A DNA stretch of 64,000 bases from Dyadobacter luticola. Lineage in GTDB: Bacteria; Bacteroidota; Bacteroidia; Cytophagales; Spirosomataceae. The stretch lies in contig NZ_VCEJ01000005.1 of assembly GCF_005860805.1 (NCBI RefSeq), forward strand, positions 558,001 through 622,000, given 5' to 3'. Below, one piece after another: positions 8,502-16,769 of this stretch. Position 1 is the stretch's first letter, and each line of letters begins with the position of its first letter. A program made the position numbers and the translations under genes. The notes beneath the pieces are model-generated. The model was given only the letters and a program-made list of their open reading frames with translations. It was not told the DNA's origin and searched no databases.

Positions 8502-8909
8502 ATGAAATTGACTGTCATAGTTGAAAAGAGCGGTGACGAACTCTGGGGACGCATTGAGAATGTGCCCGACTATCTCCCGGTCACTGCCGGAAAGGATTTG
8601 GAAGAAATCGAAAGTCATTTAAAAGAATTGTTAGATGACTACATTCATCATGAAGGAAGTGCTTTTGATGATTGGAAGAATCTGGAAGTTAACAAGTTGG
8701 CCTTCGATTATGTCTACGATTTAAGCGCCTTTTTCGAAGTTTTCGACGATGTTAAAGTCGGTGCAATCGCCAAACGTGCTGGCATGAATCCGTCTCTGGT
8801 AAGGCACTACGTAGCCGGGACCAAATTTCCCTCCGAGCAGCAAGCTAAAAGACTGGAAGATGCGATCCATGAGCTAGGGAAGAAGCTGCGGGAGGTGGTT
8901 TTGGCCTGA
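8502..8909 (+). CDS. hicB: HicB-type antitoxin with C-terminal HTH
   Basis: The 135-residue protein starts with a degraded RNase-H-like HicB domain (MKLTVIVEKSGDELWGRIE, then DLEEIESHLKELLDDY). It ends with a helix-turn-helix region (VGAIAKRAGMNPSLVRHYVAG, about residues 87-107) of the kind that lets HicB repress its own promoter. It should bind and inhibit HicA. It ends one base before the convergent toxin-like gene at 8911, so two toxin-antitoxin modules abut tail to tail. Confidence 0.87.
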   Translation: MKLTVIVEKSGDELWGRIENVPDYLPVTAGKDLEEIESHLKELLDDYIHHEGSAFDDWKNLEVNKLAFDYVYDLSAFFEVFDDVKVGAIAKRAGMNPSLVRHYVAGTKFPSEQQAKRLEDAIHELGKKLREVVLA

Positions 8910-8910
8910 A

Positions 8911-9504
8911 TCAATAATAAGTTTCCGGATCAAACAACTCCGTCAACAATTCCGGATTCCGTACGCAGAGGTGAATGTGATCATGCTCGCGGAAAGCGCT
9001 GCCAGGGTAGACGGGGAAACCTTCCTGGAATGGCGCGCGGACGGTATCATAGACAGTATTTGATTCAAAAACATGCGCGAGAGAGATTGCATTTTCAATG
9101 ACTATCTTATCCAGATACCTAAGGATCATATCAGCTGGATTGCCTTTGCCTTTTGAATGGGATTTGTTGACAGGCGTCGCCACATTCATTTTCTGCCACT
9201 CCTTCAATAGATAGTTGTAAGACAACCTGAGCAGGTCTTTGGCGAAAGAATTGGAAAGGTCAAAGCATTGTCCGAGCGTAATTTTCGCCCCAATCACTGC
9301 GGCATCGTCGCCATGGATCTCAGTTGCCCATTGCTGCGCTCTCAGGAAATCATTTTCCCAAAAGTAGACACCCGCGCCGAGCCAGTCATATTTATTAACG
9401 CTATGCTCGAATTTTACAGCGCCGCTCAAAATTTGCTTTTTAACTTCTTTATTACAGCCATGAAAGCCGTAGACAGTGACGTCGCAGTAGTGGAAAGGAT
9501 GCAT
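8911..9504 (-). CDS. Putative ADP-ribosyltransferase-fold toxin
   Basis: I cannot name the 197-residue protein, but its motif order resembles PARP-like ADP-ribosyltransferases. A strand with YGFHGC places a His at residue 15. A YDWLGAGVYFWEN segment (39-51) supplies a Tyr at 47. A late EHDHIHLCVRNP strand (about 168-179) sits where the third motif of the H-Y-[EQ] triad is expected. The GxG(V/F)Y(F/L) pattern is close to that of DUF3990-type proteins. There is no signal peptide or membrane segment. It follows a 65-residue gene after 29 bases on the same strand, the usual antitoxin-first arrangement, and abuts hicB. Enzymatic activity and toxicity are inferred. An immunity-type or metabolic NAD enzyme is the alternative. 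Confidence 0.6.
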   Translation of the reverse strand: MHPFHYCDVTVYGFHGCNKEVKKQILSGAVKFEHSVNKYDWLGAGVYFWENDFLRAQQWATEIHGDDAAVIGAKITLGQCFDLSNSFAKDLLRLSYNYLLKEWQKMNVATPVNKSHSKGKGNPADMILRYLDKIVIENAISLAHVFESNTVYDTVRAPFQEGFPVYPGSAFREHDHIHLCVRNPELLTELFDPETYY

Positions 9505-9533
9505 GTACTAGTGTGTGTAAAATTCAAAGAAAG

Positions 9534-9731
9534 TCAAAGTATCGACTCAGGCTTTTTAAAGTTGTCTGGAATACCACCGCGATACTGTTCAGCTATTTCG
9601 CCATTTTCGTCCAGATAGCCGATCTCTTGCAAATGTTTTTTGGCCACGGCAGCTGGATCAGGCGAATTCTCCATATCTCTTACGCGCTGATCAACATAAG
9701 CCCTCACTTTATCAACTAATTCCTGAGTCAT
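9534..9731 (-). CDS. Small putative antitoxin upstream of the ART-like protein
   Basis: The 65-residue acidic-to-neutral protein is predicted to be helical over residues 1-40 (MTQELVDKVRAYVDQRVRDM, then DPAAVAKKHLQEIGY) and ends in a disordered tail with GGIPDNFKKPE. It is too small for an enzyme and lacks a recognisable HTH. Same strand, 29-base spacing and position upstream of a toxin-like gene support an antitoxin role. This is inference; the family is unknown to me. Confidence 0.6.
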   Translation of the reverse strand: MTQELVDKVRAYVDQRVRDMENSPDPAAVAKKHLQEIGYLDENGEIAEQYRGGIPDNFKKPESIL

Positions 9732-9814
9732 AATTTCTAGTGTTTGTCGGAATAAACCGGTGTATAGAAAGCCAAATGTCTGGGAAATTATTTAAACAAA
9801 CAATCCGACCCAAA

Positions 9815-10942
9815 TCACTCCGGCCGCAGCGCCTTTTCATTCCACCACTCTGCCCAAACCCGGTCACTATTCAAATCCACTTTTTGGCCGATGAGTGGCG
9901 TAACCAGCGGCATTCCTTGTTTTTTCGCTTCGATTTCGGCGCGTTGGATGGGTTCGTTCCAATCGTGGAGGGCGAGGGAGAATTTGGCCCAGTGGACAGG
10001 CATAAGTTTGCTGGCTTTTAGGTCTTTGGCAGCGGTGACGGTTTCTTCGGGCATCATGTGGATGTACTTCCAGGCTTCGTTGTACTGTCCGCATTCCAGC
10101 AAAGCCAGGTCAAAAGGACCGAATTTTTCGCCGATCTTTTTGAAATGCTGATCATAACCCGAATCGCCGCCGACAAAGATTTTCTTGCTCGGAGTTTGCA
10201 AGACAAAGGAAACCCAAAGCGCCTTGTTGCGGCTTAATCCACGGCCCGAAAAATGTCTTCCTGGTGTAACATTAACCTTAAATCCGCTCCCCAGATCCAC
10301 CGCTTCATTCCAATCCTTTTCTTCCAAAACCGAAACATCGTAACCCCAACGTTCGAAATGCTCGCCGGTACCCAGGCCGGTGATCACTTTCCCGACTTTT
10401 GATTTCAGTTTAATGATCGTTTCATAATCCAAATGATCATAATGATCGTGGGAAATCAATAGATAATCGATCTTGGGAAATTCTTCGACTTTATAAATGT
10501 CTGTGCCTTTGAAACTTGGCGTCGTAAAGCTAAGCGGCGAGGCGCTGCCGCTGAAAACCGGGTCCACCAGAAAAGTCTTGCCATCAATTTGCATGAAGTA
10601 AGAAGAGTGGCCGAACCACACCAGCACGTCTTCGTCTGGATTTAAGTGCAGCAAATCCGTTTTCTGCGACGGTATCAGCGCGCTGGGAATGTTGTATTTG
10701 CTTTTGCCAAAGAAAAACTTGGTGATAACCTTCAAATAACTGGACCCTTCGGTCAAATCGGGCGTGTTACTTTCATTCTGAAACTGCCCGTCGCGGTAGT
10801 TGGGCGACTGTTTTATCCGTTCCAGGCGGGCGCCGGAAGGTTGTTTTCCAAATTGTGGCTGCTGCATAAATACAATGACGGCAACGACGAGCACTGCCAG
10901 AATTATGAGGAATATCATGAAGATTTTTTTAAGAAGTTTCAT
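9815..10942 (-). CDS. Membrane-anchored metallo-beta-lactamase-fold hydrolase (NAPE-PLD/UlaG-like)
   Basis: I chose the ATG at 10942, giving 375 residues, because the hydrophobic segment (about 7-26) then forms a normal N-terminal anchor; an upstream ATG at 10990 would add 16 residues without family similarity. The MBL zinc motif HxHxDH is at H165, H167, D169 and H170, preceded by GHSS (111-114). A GGDSGYD segment and a late PVHW supply further metal ligands. Relatives include phospholipase-D-like NAPE-PLD and lactonase UlaG families; the substrate cannot be read from sequence. It is divergent from the CocE-like gene at 11046. Confidence 0.85.
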   Translation of the reverse strand: MKLLKKIFMIFLIILAVLVVAVIVFMQQPQFGKQPSGARLERIKQSPNYRDGQFQNESNTPDLTEGSSYLKVITKFFFGKSKYNIPSALIPSQKTDLLHLNPDEDVLVWFGHSSYFMQIDGKTFLVDPVFSGSASPLSFTTPSFKGTDIYKVEEFPKIDYLLISHDHYDHLDYETIIKLKSKVGKVITGLGTGEHFERWGYDVSVLEEKDWNEAVDLGSGFKVNVTPGRHFSGRGLSRNKALWVSFVLQTPSKKIFVGGDSGYDQHFKKIGEKFGPFDLALLECGQYNEAWKYIHMMPEETVTAAKDLKASKLMPVHWAKFSLALHDWNEPIQRAEIEAKKQGMPLVTPLIGQKVDLNSDRVWAEWWNEKALRPE

Positions 10943-11008
10943 CGGGTTGCGAAAGAGCAATTTGCACGGAAGGTAAAAAGTTTTACGCACGCCAACCAGT
11001 TTCTTCCG

Positions 11009-11016
11009 TATTTTTG
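11009..11016 (+). promoter_or_regulatory. Candidate -7 element of the CocE-ThuA-pectate-lyase-like operon
   Basis: TATTTTTG matches TAnnTTTG exactly, 30 bases before the ATG at 11046, in the divergent gap after the MBL gene. A clear -33 TTTG is not visible, so confidence is low. Confidence 0.4.
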
Positions 11017-11045
11017 GTCACCATACTTGATCTTATTTACCGGTT

Positions 11046-12923
11046 ATGAAAATACGTTTTCTACTTTCTTGCCTGCTCATTTTCACCGCGCTTATTTCGT
11101 ATTCCCAGAATGTAACTCCGGCCGACACCGGTTTTGTTCGGAGCAACTACAAAAAGACGGAAGTTTACATTACCATGCGCGACGGTGTGAAGCTTTTTAC
11201 GGCCATCTATTCACCCAAAGATTCCTCCCAAACCTACCCGATTTTAATGCAGCGCACGCCGTATTCTGTGCGGCCGTATGGTGCCAACAGTTACCGGCGA
11301 AGCCTGGGGCCAAATCAGTACCTGATGCGAGAAAAGTACATTTTTGTATACCAGGACGCCCGCGGCAGATATAAAAGTGAGGGTAACTTTCGCGAAATGA
11401 CACCGGCAATTGACAATAAGAAAACCAAAAAAGACGTCGATGAGTCCAGCGATACATTTGATACCATCGAGTGGCTCTTGAAAAACACCAAAAACAATGG
11501 TAAGGTAGGCCAAACCGGCATTTCGTTTCCGGGCTATTATTCTTCTGCTGCACTGCCAGACGCCCATCCCGCGCTGGTGGCAGTTTCGCCGCAAGCGCCT
11601 ATGTCTGATGAGTTTATTGGCGACGATTGCTACCACAATGGTGCGTTTTTCCTGATGGATAACTTCGGTTTTTACAGCGGTTTCGATGGGCCGAAAAGTG
11701 CAGACGGACAGAATTATAAAAGTCACTTCAATGCAGAATTCAGCGATGCCTATCAATATTTTCTCGATTTCGGCCCGCTGAAAAGAGCCAATGCTGCTCC
11801 CTACTTTGCGGATGCCAATAGCATCTGGCGGCAAACTACTGCGCATCCGGTTTATGACGAATTCTGGCAATCGAGGAACATAAAAAACCATTTGAAAAAC
11901 ATTAAACCGGCGGTTTTGATCGTCGGCGGGTGGTTTGATGCGGAGGATTTGTATGGTGCTTTGAAAACCTATGCGGCCATTGAAAAACAGTCGCCAGGGA
12001 ATAATAACCGGCTTGTGATGGGGCCGTGGACGCATGGCGGCTGGGCGGCGCCGAGTTGGAAATCTTTTGCGCAATATCAGTTTGTGGACAATGTGAATAG
12101 GTACTTCCAGGAGGAGATCGAGACGAAATTTTTTAATTTTTATTTAAAAGGAAAAGGCAGCTTTGAACAGCCGGAAGTGACTGTTTTTGAGACCGGTACA
12201 AATCAGTGGAAGAACTACGACGTATGGCCTCCGAAGAACAGCCAGCCTACTGCATACTATCTTGGTGAAAAAGGGAAATTGACGACCGCCAAACCTACTG
12301 CCGCCAAAAGTGCGACGGCGTATGAAAGTGATCCCGCAAAGCCGGTACCTTATACCAATGTAATCAGTGGCCACCGGAATAACGAGTATATGGCAGAAGA
12401 TCAGCGGTTTGCATCGCGGCGGCCAGATGTTCTGAGTTTTCAATCCGATTCTTTGACAGAAGATTTAACATTAACCGGTGAAATTGTGGCGAACCTGATG
12501 GTTTCCATGACCGGCTCGGATGCGGATTTTATTGTGAAAGTAATCGATGTTTGGCCGGCGAATACAACCGTGCTGGGAGCGAAAGAGGGTGACAGACCAG
12601 TACAAATGGCTGGTTATCAGCAAATGGTGCGGGCCGAAGTGCTGCGTGGGAAGTTCCGGAACAACTTTTCAAAGCCTGAACCTTTTACCAAAGACAAAGT
12701 CGAAAAAGTGACTTTGAAACTCAACGAAATTGCCCATACATTCAAAAAAGGGCATAAAGTGATGGTGCAGGTGCAGAGCAGCTGGTTCCCGCTGGTGGAC
12801 CGGAATCCGCAGAAGTTTGTTAATATCTTTGAAGCGAGTGAGGCCGATTTCCAAAAAGCGAAAATTACGATTCACCACGATTCGGCAAATAGTAGTAACA
12901 TAATGTTGCCGGTGCTGAAATAG
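11046..12923 (+). CDS. CocE/NonD-family alpha/beta hydrolase (X-Pro peptidase S15 type), secreted
   Basis: The 625-residue protein has a signal peptide of about 20 residues (ending SYSQ). The S15-type alpha/beta hydrolase domain shows DARGRYKSEG (104-113) and the nucleophile in GISFPG (Ser160). The acid lies in GGWFD (about Asp298) and the base in GPWTHGGW (about His330). The C-terminal third is the jelly-roll domain typical of CocE and alpha-amino-acid ester hydrolases (LTGEIVANLMVS region). It should hydrolyse esters or amides in the periplasm or outside the cell; the exact substrate is unknown. It leads a three-gene unit with 31- and 3-base gaps to ThuA and the beta-helix protein. Confidence 0.92.
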   Translation: MKIRFLLSCLLIFTALISYSQNVTPADTGFVRSNYKKTEVYITMRDGVKLFTAIYSPKDSSQTYPILMQRTPYSVRPYGANSYRRSLGPNQYLMREKYIFVYQDARGRYKSEGNFREMTPAIDNKKTKKDVDESSDTFDTIEWLLKNTKNNGKVGQTGISFPGYYSSAALPDAHPALVAVSPQAPMSDEFIGDDCYHNGAFFLMDNFGFYSGFDGPKSADGQNYKSHFNAEFSDAYQYFLDFGPLKRANAAPYFADANSIWRQTTAHPVYDEFWQSRNIKNHLKNIKPAVLIVGGWFDAEDLYGALKTYAAIEKQSPGNNNRLVMGPWTHGGWAAPSWKSFAQYQFVDNVNRYFQEEIETKFFNFYLKGKGSFEQPEVTVFETGTNQWKNYDVWPPKNSQPTAYYLGEKGKLTTAKPTAAKSATAYESDPAKPVPYTNVISGHRNNEYMAEDQRFASRRPDVLSFQSDSLTEDLTLTGEIVANLMVSMTGSDADFIVKVIDVWPANTTVLGAKEGDRPVQMAGYQQMVRAEVLRGKFRNNFSKPEPFTKDKVEKVTLKLNEIAHTFKKGHKVMVQVQSSWFPLVDRNPQKFVNIFEASEADFQKAKITIHHDSANSSNIMLPVLK

Positions 12924-12954
12924 CGCCGGATTTATCCTAACCCTTTTTATTTTA

Positions 12955-13722
12955 ATGAAAAACCTGTTTGGGAAGTTTTCCCTTTACCTGCTTGTTGCGG
13001 TATTTTCGGCCGCGGTATCTCCAACTTTTGCGCAAAAATTTCGTGTACTCGCGATGGCTGAGCCGGGCGGTCACCACATTGCCTACTCCAAAGTAGCGCG
13101 CGTCTGGCTGGATTCTCTTGCTGCAAAAAATGATTTTGCGATCGATTATATCGAAAACACTGATCCGATCAATGATGCTTATTTATCTAATTATCAGCTG
13201 ATTATCCAGCTGGATTATGTTCCCTACGCCTGGAAGCCCGAGGCCGTTTCGGCATTTGAGAAATACATCAAGGAAGGCAAAGGCGGCTGGATCGGATTTC
13301 ACCACGCAACATTGCTGGGCGAGTTTGATGGTTATAAAATCTGGCCCTGGTTTTCGGATTTCATGGGCGGCATCCGCTACAAAAACTACATTGCCGACTT
13401 CGCCGCTGCGACCGTGAAAGTGGAGAACAAAAAGCATCCGGTAATGAAAGGTATCCCCGCATCTTTTCCGGTGAAAAAAGAGGAATGGTACATTTACGAC
13501 AAAAGTCCGCGACCGAATGTGGAGGTACTTGCCAGCGTCGATGAATCGACTTACTCGCCTGACTCGAAGATCAAAATGGGCGATCACCCGGTGATCTGGT
13601 CGAACCCGAAGGTGAAGGCGAGAAATGTCTATATTTTCATGGGACATTCGCCGGTTTTGTTTGAAAGCGCTGATTATAAGCGGCTTTTTACGAACGCGAT
13701 TTTCTGGGCTGCAAAAAAGTAA
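12955..13722 (+). CDS. ThuA-domain protein, secreted
   Basis: The 255-residue product has a 26-residue signal peptide (ending PTFAQ) and then a single ThuA domain with a glutamine-amidotransferase-like fold. Recognisable segments are YQLIIQLDYVPYAW and GGWIGFHHAT (about 105-114), followed by WPWFSDFMGG. ThuA-like proteins occur with sugar catabolism and keto-glycoside pathways, but their biochemical role is poorly defined. The position between an esterase and a beta-helix protein suggests work on a plant or algal carbohydrate; this is inference. Confidence 0.9.
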   Translation: MKNLFGKFSLYLLVAVFSAAVSPTFAQKFRVLAMAEPGGHHIAYSKVARVWLDSLAAKNDFAIDYIENTDPINDAYLSNYQLIIQLDYVPYAWKPEAVSAFEKYIKEGKGGWIGFHHATLLGEFDGYKIWPWFSDFMGGIRYKNYIADFAAATVKVENKKHPVMKGIPASFPVKKEEWYIYDKSPRPNVEVLASVDESTYSPDSKIKMGDHPVIWSNPKVKARNVYIFMGHSPVLFESADYKRLFTNAIFWAAKK

Positions 13723-13725
13723 CGC

Positions 13726-16700
13726 ATGAGGATTTTACAAACAATACTTGTGCTGTTTCTGGTGATTGCGTCTCATTATGAGGGTTTTGCTCAAAAGAAA
13801 AAAATGACGAAAGTGCCTTCAAGCAAATCGTTCTATCAAACAAAGCTCGAAGATGAAGACGCGACTTACTTCACTTCAGAAAATTTCAAGATCACAAACG
13901 ACGGCAAGACCGACGTCTCCGACGAGTTCCAGCGGGCGATCAATGAGGTGAAAACCAACTTCAACTTCGGCATCGTTTTCATTCCCGAGGGTAGTTACAA
14001 AATCTCTAAAACTATCTACATTCCGACGGCCGTGCGGGTGATCGGATATGGTAAAAACCGCCCGGTTTTTGTCCTGGCAGACAATGCGCCAGGTTTTCAG
14101 CAAGCCTATCCTGATGATAAAGGCCAGGCAAAATACATGTTTTGGTTCACATCGTCGATCCCGAAAGAAGGCCAGCCGATCCCCGACGCCGGCGCGAGCA
14201 CATTTTACAGCGCCATGTCGAATGTGGATATCCGTATCGGCTTAGGAAATCCCTCGGCGGTAGCATTGCGGACGCATTTTGCACAGCACAGTTTCACTTC
14301 GCATATCGACATTCATATTGGCAGCGGCAAGGCGGGGATGTTTGATGTGGGAAATGAAATGGAGGACGTGCGATTTTTTGGCGGCGATTATGGGATTTAT
14401 ACTTTCAAGCCCTCGCCTGGCTGGCAGTTTACGATGGTTGATACGTATTTCGAAGGTCAGCGGAAAGCGGCCATAAAGTCCCAGGAAGCGGGGCTGACGA
14501 TCATCCGGATGTCGGTAAAAAATGTCCCTACTGTGCTGGAAACCAACCCCGATCATTATGAAAAGCTTTTCATGGAAGATTGCCGGCTGGAAAAAATCAC
14601 GGGGCCGGCATTTGTGATCAGTAACCCGGATAATGCTTACACGCAGGTTTCGCTGAGAAATGTTTTTTGCAACGATGTTCCGGTTTTGGTCAATTTCCGG
14701 GGAAGTGATAAGAAGATCGCGTCGCCTGCAAAGATGTTCTGGGTGCGATCGCTGGATCATGGATTGAAAGTCGGCAACCCACTGACGGACAGTGTAAAAA
14801 CAAAACATTCAACCGAGCACAAAATTGAAGTGTCGGAAATAATACCACCTCAGCTTCAAAAAGATATCCCGGATTTCCCGGCAGCCGAATCCTGGAAAAA
14901 CCTGAAAAAACTGGGCGCAAAAGGCGATGGCGTCACCGACGATACAAAGGCAATTCAGGACGCGATCAACCAATATGAAACGATTTATGTGCCGCAAGGC
15001 TGGTATAAGGTTTCGGAAACGATTAAAATGAAGCCTAAAACGCGGCTGATTGGCTTGAATCCTGTTTCTACACAAATCATCATCCAGGATAATACGGAAG
15101 CATTCGGCAGTTTTGGCCCGCCTAAGCCGGTTTTGGAATCTTCGGAAGGCGGTGAAAATGTGCTGACAGGTATTGGTATTTCAACGGCTGCCAGTAACAA
15201 TCGGGCGGTAGGCTTGAAGTGGATGGCGGGTGCAAAATCCTATGTGAATGATGTAAAATTCCTTGGCGGGCACGGTAACATTGCGCGGAAGCGGCAAGGC
15301 CAGGAAACATTGGCCAATGCTGAACATGTTGGAAATGAATCACTTTGGGATTCGCAATATTGGAGTTTGTGGGTGACTAATGGCGGTGGCGGTACATTTA
15401 AGAACATTTGGTCGGCCAATACTTTTGCGACTTCGGGCGCCTATATTTCCAATACTTCCACGCCGGGCCGGATTTATGAAATGTCGATCGAGCATCATGT
15501 CCGCAACGAAATCCGGTTCAAGCATGTAGCAAACTGGAAAGTGTATGCTTTGCAGCTGGAAGAGGAAAGTAAGGAAAGCGCTAATTGTCAGCCGGTTGAA
15601 CTCGAAAATTGCCGCGATATGACTTTCGCCAACTTGTATATGTTCCGTGTGATCCGGGTGAAAACACCTTATCCGCAGTCCATCCGCTCGTGGGGAAATA
15701 ACATCATTGAATTTTTGAATGTACATAACTATGCGCAGACAAAATACCCTTCTACGGTCCTGATTTATGACATTCAACAGAATTTTGAGATCCGTCCCTG
15801 GGAATTTCAGCGGCTTGTGCTCAATATGGAAAAGTATTGGCGGATGATGCCGCCGCTCTCGGCTATGACACACTGGTTCGGCGGCTTCGATTTTGCGGAT
15901 GGTATCTGCCGGGATAGCAAGGGAAATGTATATTTCAGCGAGTCGGGCATGAAAAGAATTTACAAAGTGGATGGTAACTCCATGCGGATCAGCCTGGTAG
16001 CCGATTTTCCGTGGGAGCCGCTTTCGCTGGCTTGTGATACGAAGGATAATTTGCTGGTCGTTTTCAAATATGTGCCGCGGGCTGGTTATCTGAAAAATGG
16101 ACAGCCGGAAACATTTCCAAACCCGCCGGATGCGGCTGGTACCTCTTTCAGTGGCTGGGGAAATAACGGTTTTGGAACTTTGGTTTACGCTATGAACCCC
16201 GACCAGCCAGAAGAAACCATGCATTTGCTGGAAAAAATGCCGGTTGAAAAATTAGCGAACATTCAAAAAACATTAAATCCTTCCAACCGGAGACGTGATT
16301 CGGGCGATTTTACAAAAGTTAGTACCAACAATTTCACGGAATGCTGGGTAGCGCCCGACGGCGTGACGGTTGTACCGGTGGTTTATGATCTGGCGCGCTC
16401 GAATGCGTTGGTGGAAGGTTTTCCGGGAAAAGTCATGTACGCGACGGATGAATATTTGAAGCGGACTTACCGGTTTAATGTTGGTTCAAAAGGACATTTG
16501 ATTGATCCTCAGATTTTTGCAGAGAAAGGAGAATTTAGTTCTGCCGTAGATAGCCAGGGAAATGTGTATATCGCCGACGGGCAGATTTATGTGTATGACA
16601 AAACCGGAAAAGAGATCAATGTCATCGAGGTTCCCGAGCGGCCGACGACGATCGTAATTGGCGGAAAGGAAAATAATATGCTTTATGTGACGACGCGAAA

Positions 16701-16734
16701 TGGTTTTTACGCAAAAAAACTTTCCGGGTTATAA
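13726..16734 (+). CDS. Secreted double pectate-lyase-3-like beta-helix protein with C-terminal beta-propeller
   Basis: The 1002-residue product begins with a signal peptide (ending GFAQ). Two regions resemble Pectate_lyase_3/GH28-type beta-helix starts: residues about 55-110 (DVSDEFQRAIN, then VFIPEGSYKIS) and about 390-440 (LGAKGDGVTDDTKAIQDAI, then YVPQGWYKVSE). The last 300 residues contain NHL/SMP-30-like propeller blades (FADGICRDSKGNVYFSESG; AVDSQGNVYIADG). The likely role is binding or cleavage of a polysaccharide outside the cytoplasm, but no catalytic residue is certain. The start follows the ThuA stop by 3 bases, so translational coupling is likely. The stop codon lies in the loop of a hairpin shared with the next gene. 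Confidence 0.85.
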   Translation: MRILQTILVLFLVIASHYEGFAQKKKMTKVPSSKSFYQTKLEDEDATYFTSENFKITNDGKTDVSDEFQRAINEVKTNFNFGIVFIPEGSYKISKTIYIPTAVRVIGYGKNRPVFVLADNAPGFQQAYPDDKGQAKYMFWFTSSIPKEGQPIPDAGASTFYSAMSNVDIRIGLGNPSAVALRTHFAQHSFTSHIDIHIGSGKAGMFDVGNEMEDVRFFGGDYGIYTFKPSPGWQFTMVDTYFEGQRKAAIKSQEAGLTIIRMSVKNVPTVLETNPDHYEKLFMEDCRLEKITGPAFVISNPDNAYTQVSLRNVFCNDVPVLVNFRGSDKKIASPAKMFWVRSLDHGLKVGNPLTDSVKTKHSTEHKIEVSEIIPPQLQKDIPDFPAAESWKNLKKLGAKGDGVTDDTKAIQDAINQYETIYVPQGWYKVSETIKMKPKTRLIGLNPVSTQIIIQDNTEAFGSFGPPKPVLESSEGGENVLTGIGISTAASNNRAVGLKWMAGAKSYVNDVKFLGGHGNIARKRQGQETLANAEHVGNESLWDSQYWSLWVTNGGGGTFKNIWSANTFATSGAYISNTSTPGRIYEMSIEHHVRNEIRFKHVANWKVYALQLEEESKESANCQPVELENCRDMTFANLYMFRVIRVKTPYPQSIRSWGNNIIEFLNVHNYAQTKYPSTVLIYDIQQNFEIRPWEFQRLVLNMEKYWRMMPPLSAMTHWFGGFDFADGICRDSKGNVYFSESGMKRIYKVDGNSMRISLVADFPWEPLSLACDTKDNLLVVFKYVPRAGYLKNGQPETFPNPPDAAGTSFSGWGNNGFGTLVYAMNPDQPEETMHLLEKMPVEKLANIQKTLNPSNRRRDSGDFTKVSTNNFTECWVAPDGVTVVPVVYDLARSNALVEGFPGKVMYATDEYLKRTYRFNVGSKGHLIDPQIFAEKGEFSSAVDSQGNVYIADGQIYVYDKTGKEINVIEVPERPTTIVIGGKENNMLYVTTRNGFYAKKLSGL

Positions 16735-16747
16735 ATCCGGAAAGTTT
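16717..16747. terminator. Hairpin terminator between convergent genes, overlapping a stop codon
   Basis: An 11-bp perfect stem AAACTTTCCGG/CCGGAAAGTTT encloses GTTATAAAT, which contains the TAA of the plus-strand gene. In the minus direction a run of T follows the stem, so it mainly terminates the phosphatase gene transcribed from 18161. Confidence 0.75.
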
Positions 16748-16769
16748 GAATGTTAAGATCGAGACTGGC

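Noticed and set aside
1925..9731. tRNA-Glu as the attachment site of an integrated element carrying the toxin-antitoxin island
   Set aside because: No second copy of the tRNA 3' end, integrase or other mobility gene is visible between the tRNA and the island, and a long gene lies between them.
10646..11374. Plus-strand frame of 242 codons spanning the MBL and CocE genes
   Set aside because: It is antisense to a conserved MBL domain and then out of frame with a conserved hydrolase; its translation is rich in His, Phe, Arg and Cys with no domain.
11244..12074. Minus-strand frame of 276 codons inside the CocE gene
   Set aside because: It is antisense to the catalytic Ser/Asp/His region and its composition is unlike a real protein.
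15340..16224. Minus-strand frame of 294 codons inside the beta-helix/propeller gene
   Set aside because: It overlaps a secreted multidomain protein with clear signal peptide and domains; the antisense translation has no recognisable features.
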